A stretch of DNA of 30,000 nucleotides from NCBI GenBank assembly GCA_963575745.1, contig CAUYUJ010003925.1, forward strand, positions 455,804 to 485,803, in the 5' to 3' direction. A program made the position numbers and the translations under genes. Origin of the DNA: Prorocentrum cordatum (taxonomy: Eukaryota > Sar > Dinophyceae > Prorocentrales > Prorocentraceae). This document shows positions 11,640 through 19,195 of the stretch, piece after piece (position 1 is the first letter of the stretch; every line of letters begins with the position of its first letter). Under the pieces are notes generated by a model. That model saw only the letters and a program-made list of their open reading frames with translations. It had not been told where the DNA came from and ran no database searches.

Positions 11640-12538
11640 AGGAGAAGGCGGAGAAGGAGGACGAGGAGGAGGATGATGGAGGTGAGGGAGGGAGGGAAGG
11701 AGGGAAGGAGGAGGAGGAGGAGGACAGAGGAGGAGGCTGGAGAAGGCCGGAGGAGGAGGGGGACCAGTGTAAATCCAAGACGCATCAACGATGTTGCAAG
11801 CAATTTTCCCTCCAAGTTCCCTCTTCATATGCCCCATACAAGAATTCACTTCCATTTCTGGAAATGCCCTGCTTGATGACATCCGTGTGAGGATCCCCAA
11901 ACGCACCAAAACACAATTCCTGGGAGTTCAGCGCCGCGAATCAAAGTGACTGATGCGTCCTGGCAATCCTGAAACGCGCCAGAATACCCTTCCTGGGAGT
12001 TGAACACCGCGAGTCAACGCGACTGTTGCGTCCTGGCACTTTTCAACCGTGCCAGACCATAATGGTTGGGACTCTCAACCATACGAGTCCTTGGAGCTGC
12101 TGCAAAGTTTAAAGACGGACGCGCGTGGCTAGAAGGCAAGAGCTTCATGTTCAAACGGCTCGACCTCCACCCGTCAAGGTGCCTCAAAATTTAAAAGAAT
12201 GCACGCGGCGTTAAGGCGAGAGCCATATTTTGAAAACCAGCCGCCCTACATCCGTGGAGCTATTTGCAAACTTGTATGGCGAATGCCCTTGACGCTAAGA
12301 CGAGAACCACCTGTCGAAATGAACCCACCATCTTTGAAGCTGCTGCACACTTTGAAGACGAGCGTGAGCGGCGCGAATGTGAGAACCACATTTTGAATAA
12401 GGACCCGCCCTCCATATGTGAAGGTGTTGCGAGCTTTTAAGACAAATGTGCGCGGGCGCTCCGGCGAGAACACATTTCGAGAAAGAACCCGCCCTCCATC
12501 CGTGACGGTGTTGCAAATTTCAAGTTCCAGGATCAAAT
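11640..12538 (-). repeat. Right inverted arm with ~84-bp tandem array
   Basis: This is the reverse complement of the arm at 1993-2890. It starts with a GGA-rich tract (11640-11765), then ACGCATCAACGATGTTGCAA, then two units containing TTCCTGGGAGTT (about 11920 and 11990). About six ~84-bp units follow, seen as CCGCCCTCCATCCGTGACGG-like blocks near 12090, 12165, 12245, 12325, 12405 and 12490. The outer edge reads TTGCAAATTTCAAG, matching the left arm's outer edge in reverse. Confidence 0.75.
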
Positions 12539-12549
12539 CAGGAGTGAGG

Positions 12550-13090
12550 CCAGCGCCTGAGCGAGGGAGAGAGAGAGTGAGAGGGAGAGGGAGAGATGGA
12601 TTCTCCTTGCGTGCTGCACCTTATCCTGAGCCCGTCGTGCCTGTCGGCAGGCTCGTCCCGAAGGGGCGACGGTCGGCACAGGCCGGGAGGGGGGTGATGA
12701 CTAGGGGGGGGGATATCATAGCCAGGGCCATGATACCTCCCCAGATCTCATGGCGCCTCCTCTCATCTCAAGACGTGCCCAGCCCCACTCCCTGGGCCGC
12801 GCACGTGCCGCTGGCCATGCTTTGCGCCCCCCCCCCCCTCTTGGGCGCCCCCCTCCTGGACGCCCCCGAAGCGTCGACACCCAGAGGTCTCGACACGACC
12901 CTCCCTCCTGGGCCAGCCCTGCCCCCCGAGTTGTTCTGCGGACGGCCTCTCTTGGGGGCGCGGCTCGGGGGGCCCCCCCGGGGAGGCCCGAGGTCGCCAA
13001 GGGCCGTCCGTCGTGATTCTCTGACAGCGTTTCGCTAGAGGGGTCTCGTAGTGCCTTTGCTTGTGTATTACTGTTTCTGATTATTTCTTT
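12550..13090. other. GC-rich spacer with a family F fragment
   Basis: No gene is supported. The part at about 12955-13025, ending AAGGGCCGTCCGTCGTGATT, matches in reverse complement the family F copy near 14455-14530. A C-run lies at about 12827. The long open frames here are GC-driven. Confidence 0.35.
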
Positions 13091-13099
13091 CTTTTTCCA

Positions 13100-13195
13100 T
13101 TCGCTATATACACATCTAAAACATTTCAACCATTTAAAACATATGAAACACTTATCTTTAATGGCTATATATACATTTGAAACATTTAACCATCC
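13100..13195 (+). repeat. AT-rich direct repeat
   Basis: GCTATATACACATCTAAAAC and GCTATATATACATTTGAAAC, each followed by ATTTCAACCAT or ATTTAACCAT, lie about 59 bp apart. This patch is strikingly AT-rich compared with its surroundings. Confidence 0.6.
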
Positions 13196-13199
13196 GTAT

Positions 13200-13490
13200 T
13201 ATTCTCAACCAGAGAAAACGCAGCAGAGTCCCCCAGGGGAGACACGGAACCCGTGCCCGCCCGGTGCCGGCAGCCGGTGATGCGTGAGGCTCCCTTACAG
13301 GAAATCGTGGAGCCGCTCTGGACCACTCACGCCCTAAAGTGATGGTGGGATTTCAGCGGCTCGCGGTGAGCTGGCCCACGATGACCTTCCATGGTAACTC
13401 GCGCTTACTCTTATTATTATTGCTGCTCTCTCCCTCGTCCGCTTAGTCTCAATCGCGGAGCCGTGCTCTCGCTCCAGTGCTGGCTACACT
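13200..13490. other. No supported feature
   Basis: I checked this stretch for rRNA, tRNA or coding signatures because of its distinct composition and found none I could support. Confidence 0.35.
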
Positions 13491-13493
13491 TCA

Positions 13494-13635
13494 GTCGGAC
13501 GTGTCCCCCCTCAGGTGGAGCGTTCGAAAGTAGTCCAACAAATAGTACGGGACGATTCTTGTACTATGTTTGACTTTTGGTGTGTGGCTGTTTTTTCAAG
13601 TTTTCGCCCCAACTCCACCTGAGGACATGCCCAAC
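13494..13635 (+). mobile_element. Family G inverted-repeat element, copy 1
   Basis: The left end GTCGGACGTGTCCCCCCTC, followed by AGGTGGAG, pairs with the right end CTCCACCTGAGGACATGCCC. The interior is AT-richer and holds no gene. Three more copies in the window share the ends GTCGGGCGTGTCCCTCTACAG and CCTGTAGGAGGACACGCCC in this general form. Confidence 0.7.
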
Positions 13636-13730
13636 CTAAGGCTACATGTTTGGTCCAGACGGCCACGACCCTTGGTAACAAACAGTTGCACTTCAGGTCC
13701 CCATGGCTGTGCTCTCACCCCCGTCACCAT

Positions 13731-13907
13731 TACAGTCAACCCGCATAGTAAGGATGGGCAGCCTTCCCAAGGGTACCCTTGCATCCTTGCCTCCTCGGTC
13801 CATCCTTGGCCAGCTTCGTTGTCCGCGCCCCGCTCGAAAAGCTTCGAAATGGGCGTCCAAGGCCCCTGCATCCTTCCCGCGCACCCTTACTGTACGGGTT
13901 GACTGTA
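13731..13907 (+). mobile_element. Family H inverted-repeat element, copy 1
   Basis: The left end TACAGTCAACCCG and the right end CGGGTTGACTGTA are perfect reverse complements, and pairing continues inward (ATAGTAAGG with CCTTACTG). The element is 177 bp and non-coding. A diverged copy of the same length lies at 26852-27028. Confidence 0.8.
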
Positions 13908-14037
13908 CAGCCGGCCTGCCTACTGCTCCTCGACCCGCCTCTTCACCCCGTGCTGCTATCCGGGTGCGCTGCCGGGGTACTCCTTCCATGACGCGATAGG
14001 GGGTTGGGGGAAGGGGCGCCGCGAGCGGCAGAGTGAA

Positions 14038-14188
14038 GTCGGGCACGTCCCTCTACAGGAGGAAAAACATCCAAGAATAGCATGCAATCATATCCTCGAT
14101 GGTTCGTGCTCGTTTGACTATTTTTGCACATTCTTGGGACATGTTTTACAGGACTTTCGAGATCCGCCTGCAGGAGGACATGCCCGCC
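14038..14188 (+). mobile_element. Family G inverted-repeat element, copy 2
   Basis: The left end is GTCGGGCACGTCCCTCTACA and the right end CCTGCAGGAGGACATGCCCG. The interior is AT-richer. Both ends contain a splice-acceptor-like TACAG or TGCAG next to GGAG. Confidence 0.7.
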
Positions 14189-14445
14189 CTATAATGGCAG
14201 AGGCGAGCGGCACCAGGCGCGCGCGCGCACCGCGGGGCCGCACCGGGCGGGAGGCGGGAGCGTCCCCCGCGCCCGCCCCCCGCCGCCACGCCCCTCGCGA
14301 GGCGCACCCGCGGCGGTGAGCGCCCGAGGCGCCGGCGCGGAGGCCGAGGTGATCGGCGCGCCGCAGGCGCGGCGGCTGCGCTCTGCTCTGCTCTCCGCCC
14401 TTGGGGGGGGGGGGGGCGGGGCGTCGTCCGCAGGCCCCCTCGCGT
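14189..14445. other. GC-rich spacer
   Basis: This is very GC-rich sequence with a G-run at 14404-14416. No gene is supported. Confidence 0.35.
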
Positions 14446-14449
14446 GGTG

Positions 14450-14600
14450 CCAGGATCACGACGGACGGCTTCTTGCCATGGTCGCCTTCTGGGGGCCCTC
14501 GCCGAGCCCCCGGGGCCGTCAGAACACGGGTCGGGATGGAACACCGGCCCTGGGCAATGGGTCGAAACTTCCCGGGGTCCGCGTTTTGAACAAATCATCA
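14450..14600 (-). repeat. Family F dispersed repeat, copy 1 (reverse orientation)
   Basis: Its reverse complement matches copies at 21205-21345 and 28045-28180. Shared landmarks, in the plus orientation of those copies, are CCGGGACCGG or CCAGGACCGG followed by a TTTTTGACGGTCCG-like segment. The reverse-orientation copy here shows CACCGGCCCTGGGC and GGGGCCGTCAGAAC. Confidence 0.55.
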
Positions 14601-14757
14601 CTCTGGTGTCTTGGTCGTCGGCGGCGTCGTCGTCGTCCTTGTCCTGCTCATCGTCCTCCTCTTCCTTCTCTTTTCGCCCGGTTTCTCGCCCCTGGGCCCT
14701 CACGGATCGATTCAGTCTGGAGCAAGGAACAAAAAAGCAGACACATATAACATATAC

Positions 14758-14785
14758 GTGTTGGCTCAAACCATTCTGGCTCAAG
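14758..14785 (+). other. Relict dinoflagellate spliced-leader sequence, apparently doubled
   Basis: CCATTCTGGCTCAAG at 14771-14785 matches the last 15 bases of the dinoflagellate spliced leader (CCATTTTGGCTCAAG) with one mismatch. Directly before it, GTTGGCTCAAA (14760-14770) resembles a second, older copy of the same end. Genomic SL relics in front of a gene are established marks of a trans-spliced mRNA that was reverse-transcribed back into the genome; a double relic implies two rounds. The reading frame starts 73 bases downstream. Confidence 0.8.
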
Positions 14786-14858
14786 GCCGCAGCAAAGTAG
14801 TCGCGAGAGTTCCCGCGATCTCGCAGCCACGGGTGGGCTGGGCGTGCAGCACAGGGTC

Positions 14859-15815
14859 ATGGGCGGCACAGGCGAAGGCGGCAGCAAGGGGAAGCCGGCG
14901 GCACAGGGCAAGTCTCCGAGTCCGCCACCAGTGGAGCAGCGCAGCAGCAGCAAGGGGAAGCCGGCGGCACAGGGCAAGTCTCCGAGTCCGCCACCAGTGG
15001 AGCAGCGCAGCAGCAGTCCGCCGCCGCGCCGCATCAGTAACGAGAGCTCGGACCCTCCGACGCCTGTGGCCGTGGCGCCCGAGAACGTCACCATAAGGGC
15101 GAAGATTTGCTATATCTTCCTTGCCTTCTTCGCCTTCTGGTTCGGCGCCGCGCGCTTTGACCTGGACGGTGATGGGGATTTCGACGCAGCGGACGTGCAG
15201 GCCACAAAGAACGGCGGGAAGAACTTGTAAAAGCTCAACTCCTCGCGGCCTGTCACGAGCGAAAGGGCTAAGAAGGCGCGCCGGAAGAGGATCGAGGCGA
15301 AGAGGAGGCAGAGAGCAGCTGACGAGGAAGAGGGCGACAGGACGCACCAGGAGATCGTCCGTATGAGCAAGGAGGCGGGCGGTGTCACGGGGACGGTGGC
15401 GATCATTTTCGAGCACGGTGCCCACAGCGTAAGGAGGTTGGGTGCGAAGGGCGACGCCATCTTCGACGCTGACGTCGAGGAGGAGGCTCAGGAGGACGAG
15501 ATCATTGACAACCTAAGGCAGTTCTGGCCCTGGTTCACAATCATTGAGGTGCTCATGTGCCTCGGCTTCTGGGGCGTGAACTCGTTCAACACGAGGGCCT
15601 ACTCATTACTGCAGTTCGACACGGTTATCACAGACGACCTTAAATTGACAGAGTACATGGGAGGAGGACGAAAGGAGGACAAGAGGAGCATGGGAGGAGG
15701 ACGAAAGGAGGACGGGAGCAGGACGGGAGGAGGACGGGAGGAGCAATATCAAGCAAGCGCAAGCAAGCAAACGGAAGCAAGCAAACGGAAGCCAGCAAAC
15801 TCAAGCGAGCAATAA
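14859..15815 (+). pseudogene. Retroposed gene for an EF-hand-type membrane protein with one in-frame stop
   Basis: The frame is open from ATG at 14859 to TAA at 15228-15230 and, in the same frame, onward to a TAA at 15813. The N-terminus has two 22-residue Lys/Pro/Ser-rich tandem units. Then come a predicted membrane segment (ICYIFLAFFAFWFGAARF, about 15102-15155) and a 12-residue EF-hand-type loop DLDGDGDFDAAD (15159-15194). After the stop there are a basic stretch, an acidic stretch and a second hydrophobic segment (FTIIEVLMCLGFWG, about 15534-15575). From about 15660 the reading enters GGAGGACGAAAGG and CAAGCAAG repeats, so the original 3' end is probably lost. There is no intron, and an SL relic lies upstream: a processed retrogene. 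The family is unknown; calcium binding is inferred from the loop. Readthrough or a short functional form cannot be excluded. Confidence 0.7.
14881..15012 (+). repeat. 66-bp in-frame tandem duplication
   Basis: Two nearly identical 66-bp copies begin at 14881 and 14947 (GCAGCAAGGGGAAGCCGGCG) inside the retroposed reading frame. They encode two copies of a 22-residue unit starting SKGKPAAQGKSPSPPP. The unit length keeps the frame. Confidence 0.9.
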
Positions 15816-15910
15816 CAAACAAGCAAGAGCCAGCGATCACGCGCAAGCAAGCAAGGGCAAGCAAGAGCAAGCAAGCGAGAGTAAGCACGCAAGAGCAAGC
15901 AAGCAAGTGC
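15656..15910 (+). repeat. GGAGGACGAAAGGAGGAC and AAGC microsatellite-like tracts
   Basis: From 15656 a GGAGGACGAAAGGAGGAC unit repeats about three times with variation. From about 15745 to 15910 the sequence is dominated by AAGCAAGC and CAAACGGAAG units. Purine-rich GGGGGATTGGAA stretches follow to 15990. The long minus-strand Leu/Cys-rich open frame across this tract is a by-product of the repeat. Confidence 0.85.
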
Positions 15911-16044
15911 AATTGGAAAAAGGGGGGCATTGGAAAAGGGGGGGGATTGGAATCGCCATAGGAATTAGGGGGGGCAACGGAATTAGGGGGAGAACGGACC
16001 AATTAGTAGGGTTTGCGTTAGAACTCCTATAGGGCAAGCCTATT

Positions 16045-16209
16045 TGGAGAAGAAACCTTCCACAAGAAACCCAACCCTGAGACCCTAGGACGTCCATTGA
16101 TTTTTGGTACGGGCACGGCACGCTTTCAATAGCAAAACCGTCGAAACCCAAGAAACCCAGGGCACCTTGAAGGCAGGCAGGGTGTTTCTTGGCATGGGTC
16201 TCCACTGTA
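16045..16209 (-). mobile_element. Family J inverted-repeat element, copy 1
   Basis: Its reverse complement matches 25392-25559: shared CTACAGTGGAGACCC (TACAGTGGAAACCC in the other copy), CAAGAAACACC, GGGTTTCGA(C/T)GGTTTTGCTAT, ATGGACGTCCT and GGGTCTCAGGGTTGGG. Only one terminal TCCACTGTA end is kept (16201-16209); the opposite end is diverged. Confidence 0.75.
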
Positions 16210-16229
16210 GGGCATGTTTCTTCCATGCC

Positions 16230-16735
16230 GCCGTCCCGCCTTCCGTCTCGGTCCAGCCTGCTGCGTCCTGCCGCGCACCGTCTTCGTTACAGTCGTTGTG
16301 TAGTGTTGCAGCCCAGGTGTGGGCCTTAATTGCTGTGCGCGGCTGCGTGCTGCACATGCGTGGGCAGCCGTTCTCACGATCTCGTCGCAATGGCAGTGCG
16401 TCGTGAGGCTGCGCGTTCTGGTGGTTTGTGGGGGGGAGCAGTTTGTCCCACTCCTGCACGATGGTCTTGGAGTCCACTCCTCCAGCATGTCGACGGTTGT
16501 GGTGTGCGGGGTAGGCGTCCTGCTGCATGTTAGCCACACTGACGTATCTCCATGATGCCGGCCCGGCGATGGGCCTTGGAACGCAGCTTGGGCCCTCATC
16601 GTGCACATGGGCGCGAGGGTCTGCCCAGGTGCCTTGCGGTCGCCGTCGTCGGCCTCCGCCTCGAGGTCGGCCTGGGACTTACTCCTTTGATGTGTATCTA
16701 CGAGGCCCGCCTGCCGTGTGGCGGGATGCGCTCGC
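16230..16735 (-). other. Unassigned stretch; weak minus-strand coding look
   Basis: Two overlapping minus-strand frames are open across this stretch. One contains SKTIVQEWDKLLPPTNHQNA and KAHTWAATLHNDCNEDGARQ, which read like real protein, and the other contains SQADLEAEADDGDRKAPGQT near its start. One change of frame near 16595 would join them. No domain is recognised, so this is recorded only as a possible decayed coding stretch. Confidence 0.2.
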
Positions 16736-16749
16736 CCGCCCAGTAGGCC

Positions 16750-16911
16750 AGAGGAGGAAAACGTACCCATACCGCTACCCTTCCCTGGCTTTCCCCTTTC
16801 CGGGCCTCCTGGAAGGCCCTCGCCGCCATCGCCGAATCCGCCTCGAAGACTTGGTCAGGACGCACCCCAGGAGAAGTCCGGGGAGCAATGGTATCGGTAG
16901 TTTTTGGTCTC
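16750..16911 (+). mobile_element. Family B inverted-repeat element, copy 1
   Basis: The left end (GGAGGAAAACGTACCCATAC, then CGCTACC) and the right end (GGTATCGGTAGTTTTTGGTC) are imperfect reverse complements of about 30 bp. The core GGGCCTCCTGGAAGGCCCTC is shared by all copies. CCCAGTAGGCC (16739-16749) and CCCAGTTGGCC (16912-16922) flank the element as a direct repeat, consistent with an 11-bp target duplication. Confidence 0.75.
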
Positions 16912-16960
16912 CCCAGTTGGCCGCTGCGTCCCTGGGGGCTGGTGCTGGTGTAGGGTTAAC

Positions 16961-17106
16961 TCGGGCCTGTCCTCCTACAGGGGGATTTTGGACGAAACAT
17001 TAATTATAGTCCAAAATTACACCAGAATGGTCAAAACATGCTCAACAAATCATCCCCAGACTAGTTTTGATTATTTCTGACTATTCCTCCTGTAGATGGA
17101 CAACCC
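16961..17106 (+). mobile_element. Family G inverted-repeat element, copy 3
   Basis: The left end is TCGGGCCTGTCCTCCTACAG and the right end CCTCCTGTAGATGGACAACC, with an AT-rich interior containing no gene. The outer bases are more diverged than in the copy at 27734. Confidence 0.6.
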
Positions 17107-18060
17107 CACTTACATACGTGTAGGGTCAGGCAGGAGCTTCGGCTCAGCGTGCCGCTCCGTCGGCTCCGGCCCGCCACGCCTCGGCGCCGCACGCCGCCCA
17201 CTTCCCGATCGGCTGCGTCCCGGACTGCTCCCGGCCTCCTCGCCCCGCGGCGCGGACCGACCCGCTGTCCGCTTGCAGGGCATCTCGTGCCGCCTAGGGC
17301 CGTCGTCGCGACACGCCGAGCAAGAGCTCCGGGCCGTGGCCGTCCTGCCAGTAGGCTCGCGGGCGGAGTCCTTCGCGGTGCAGAGGGGGCTCCAGCAGTC
17401 GCGGCCCTCGGCTTCGACTTCGGCCGATCCAGTTGGGCGTCGCGCAGCGGGGGACGATCCGCTGGGGAGCAGCGAGGGCTGCAGAAAAGGAGGCCTCTAG
17501 GGTCCAAGCAGGGGGCCGGTAGGGCCCGAGACGTGCACCTTCCTCCCCCCCCCCTTGGCCACCCCCCCACGAAGCGACGCCCAAGGAGCAGGGCCGGGCA
17601 TGCCTTATATTCTTCGGGCTCAGCCTCGGCGACGCCGTTCTCCGAGTCGAAATCGTGTCTCCCCTCGTGGCTGTCCTCCGTGGGGGGACCCCGAGCCGTC
17701 CCTGGGTCGAGGAGGAGGAGGAGGAGGAGGAGGAGGAGGAGGAGGAGGAGGAGGTCACAGCCGCGGTTTGCGGCGTCGTGGTGGCCTTCGCTGAAGTTGG
17801 CGTCGCCGGCGGCGCGAGCCTTTTGGCAGGGCCGCCACGGCGGGGGGCCCGGGGGCAGTGACGCCCGGGGGCCCCCGCTGCTGCCTCGGGCCCCAGGGCA
17901 GCGGCCGTTGGCAGGTTCGCCTCCCCACCCTCGGCGGGCGACGGGGCCGGGCGGGCCCCCGCCGCTCCCGCCGAGGCGAGGATCGAGGAGGATGGGGGGT
18001 CGAGGATGATCAAGGCTCCAGGAGGCGGCCCCCGAGGCGGCGGCCGCCAGTGGCTGGGGT
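17107..18060. other. GC-rich stretch, no supported gene; GGA microsatellite inside
   Basis: Long open frames run on both strands, including a minus-strand one covering 17061-18311. They are explained by very high GC content and by the (GGA)n tract at 17710-17754. None shows a domain, and the long minus-strand frame runs on into dispersed repeat E. No gene is called. Confidence 0.4.
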
Positions 18061-18067
18061 CTTCTGC

Positions 18068-18222
18068 TACCTCCTACCCTGACACGTCGATCAGCGAATT
18101 GGCCGTTTTCGGAGAGGGTGTCGCGGCCGTCATTTTTGCGGGTCCAGGTCCGTCGGTTTCGGTCGTAGGCCGTTTTCACTAAAGGGCGGTTTGCTAAAGG
18201 GAGGTTTGTCCACCGCCGAAAT
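18068..18222 (+). repeat. Family E dispersed repeat, copy 1
   Basis: It runs from CCTACCCTGACACGTCGAT through GGCCGTTTTCGGAGAGGG and TTTTTGCGGGTCCAGGTCCG to GGAGGTTTGTCCACCGCCGA. The same order is found in the tandem pair at 21541-21912. Confidence 0.85.
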
Positions 18223-18283
18223 CTGCGGGTGCCAAGCGGGCGCCTCCCGGCCTTTTGCAGCAGCTCCTCGTCCTGCAGGTGCT

Positions 18284-18649
18284 TCAGTCGTGGGCCCAGT
18301 AGGTGAGGCACTGCTCGCCGTAGTAGTCAAGATTGGCCTGGGCGCTGGTGCCGCGGTCGCTGTCGTTGGGACCAGGGGCTCCCCGCGCCGATCCCTTGCA
18401 AGGCGAAGGTCCCACCAGATACCCGTCATTGGCTATCCCCGTGGAGCAAGCCACGCGGGGAACAACCACCTGCGAGGCCGGAGGGGTAGCAGAGGCCCGT
18501 CGAGGCGTGCAGTAGGGCGTCGGCGTAAAAGTTGGTGTCGGCATGGGCGCTGTTGCTGGCGCCCTCGTAGGCGGTCCAGCGCCCAGGCGGTGCAGCCGGA
18601 GCCGCGCTGGTGTCGGTCCGGGCTGGGATCTGGACGGCAATGTGGGCAT
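18284..18649 (-). other. Unassigned minus-strand open frame
   Basis: Minus-strand reading gives a Pro/Thr-rich segment followed by a protein-like end, ANLDYYGEQCLTYWAHD, before a stop. No domain, initiation context or splice-consistent partner is recognised. It may be a fragment of a gene on the opposite strand or chance. Confidence 0.2.
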
Positions 18650-18661
18650 GACTCGGGATCC

Positions 18662-18795
18662 CGCCTCCTCCTCCTCCTCCTCCTCCTCCTCCTCCTCCTC
18701 CTCCTCCCTCCCTCCTTCCCTTCTCCTCCTCCTCCTCCTTCCTCCTCCTCCTCCTCTTCCTCCTCCTCCTCCTCCTCCTCCTCCTCTTCCTCACT
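18662..18795 (+). repeat. (CTC)n microsatellite
   Basis: This is an almost pure CTC/TCC tract with occasional CTT interruptions. Open frames of poly-Ser, poly-Pro or poly-Glu across it are artefacts. Confidence 0.95.
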
Positions 18796-19153
18796 GTCCT
18801 GATCCTGCTCATGATGATGCCTCCTCCTGCCCGTTGCGTGTGCGCGCGCGATCCGAGTCGACCCGACCCCCCACCTTTCCATTCTCAATCGGCGCGTCCT
18901 TGTCCCCCTATCTGCCCCCCCCACCCCCCCTGCTGCTCGCCCTCCTCCCCTTCGTCCTTCCCGCCTCTTCCGCAGCCGCGTCGGCTCAAGCTGGTCGCAG
19001 GCTCCAGGCCAGCCAGCGACCAGAGCAGGGCGGACGGGCCTCTGCCCGCGGCATGGCGCGCGCCCCTCCGCGAGCGTAGCCGCCTCTGCACCCTGGCGGC
19101 CGGCCTGCAACACTGCCTCGGCCTCTGGCAGGGCGCCCAATCTCGCCCCTCCG

Positions 19154-19195
19154 ATGGACCCCGGCCCCGCGTTCCGAGTGGGCGACCTGTGCGAG
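19154..19195 (+). CDS. Exon 1 (5' limit uncertain) of the ankyrin-kinesin gene
   Basis: ATG at 19154 opens MDPGPAFRVGDLCE, ending in GAG at 19195. The frame is open further upstream to about 19040, so an earlier start or an upstream exon is possible. It joins exon 2 as GDLCE|ALAVLPVRAAEG across a 245-bp GC-AG intron (19196-19440) made of a GGA tract. Confidence 0.55.

Larger units (their letters stand above)
1993..12538. mobile_element. 10.5 kb segment bounded by long inverted arms with tandem repeats
   Basis: The left arm (1993-2890) and the right arm (11640-12538) are reverse-complement related in the same outside-to-inside order. Each has an outer array of about six ~84-bp units, then a part with two copies of a GTTGAAATCCCAGGAATGG-like motif, then a unique block ending in a GTTGATGCGTCT-like sequence, then a triplet microsatellite. 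The interior (about 8.7 kb) has no recognisable transposase or other gene and carries nested short foldback elements. The shape resembles foldback-type transposons, whose long inverted ends are made of tandem repeats. It could instead be a chance inverted segmental duplication. No target-site duplication was found. Confidence 0.45.

Noticed and set aside
13200-13420. Possible rRNA or tRNA fragment
   Set aside because: The composition and some motifs looked distinct, but no cloverleaf or recognisable rRNA segment could be matched.
15640-16002. Minus-strand Leu/Cys-rich membrane protein
   Set aside because: The sequence is the reverse reading of CAAGCAAG and GGAGGACGA repeats; hydrophobicity comes from the repeat.
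17061-18311. 416-residue minus-strand open frame
   Set aside because: It includes part of dispersed repeat E and a GGA tract, and its residues are Arg/Pro/Gly-biased as expected from GC content. No motif was found.
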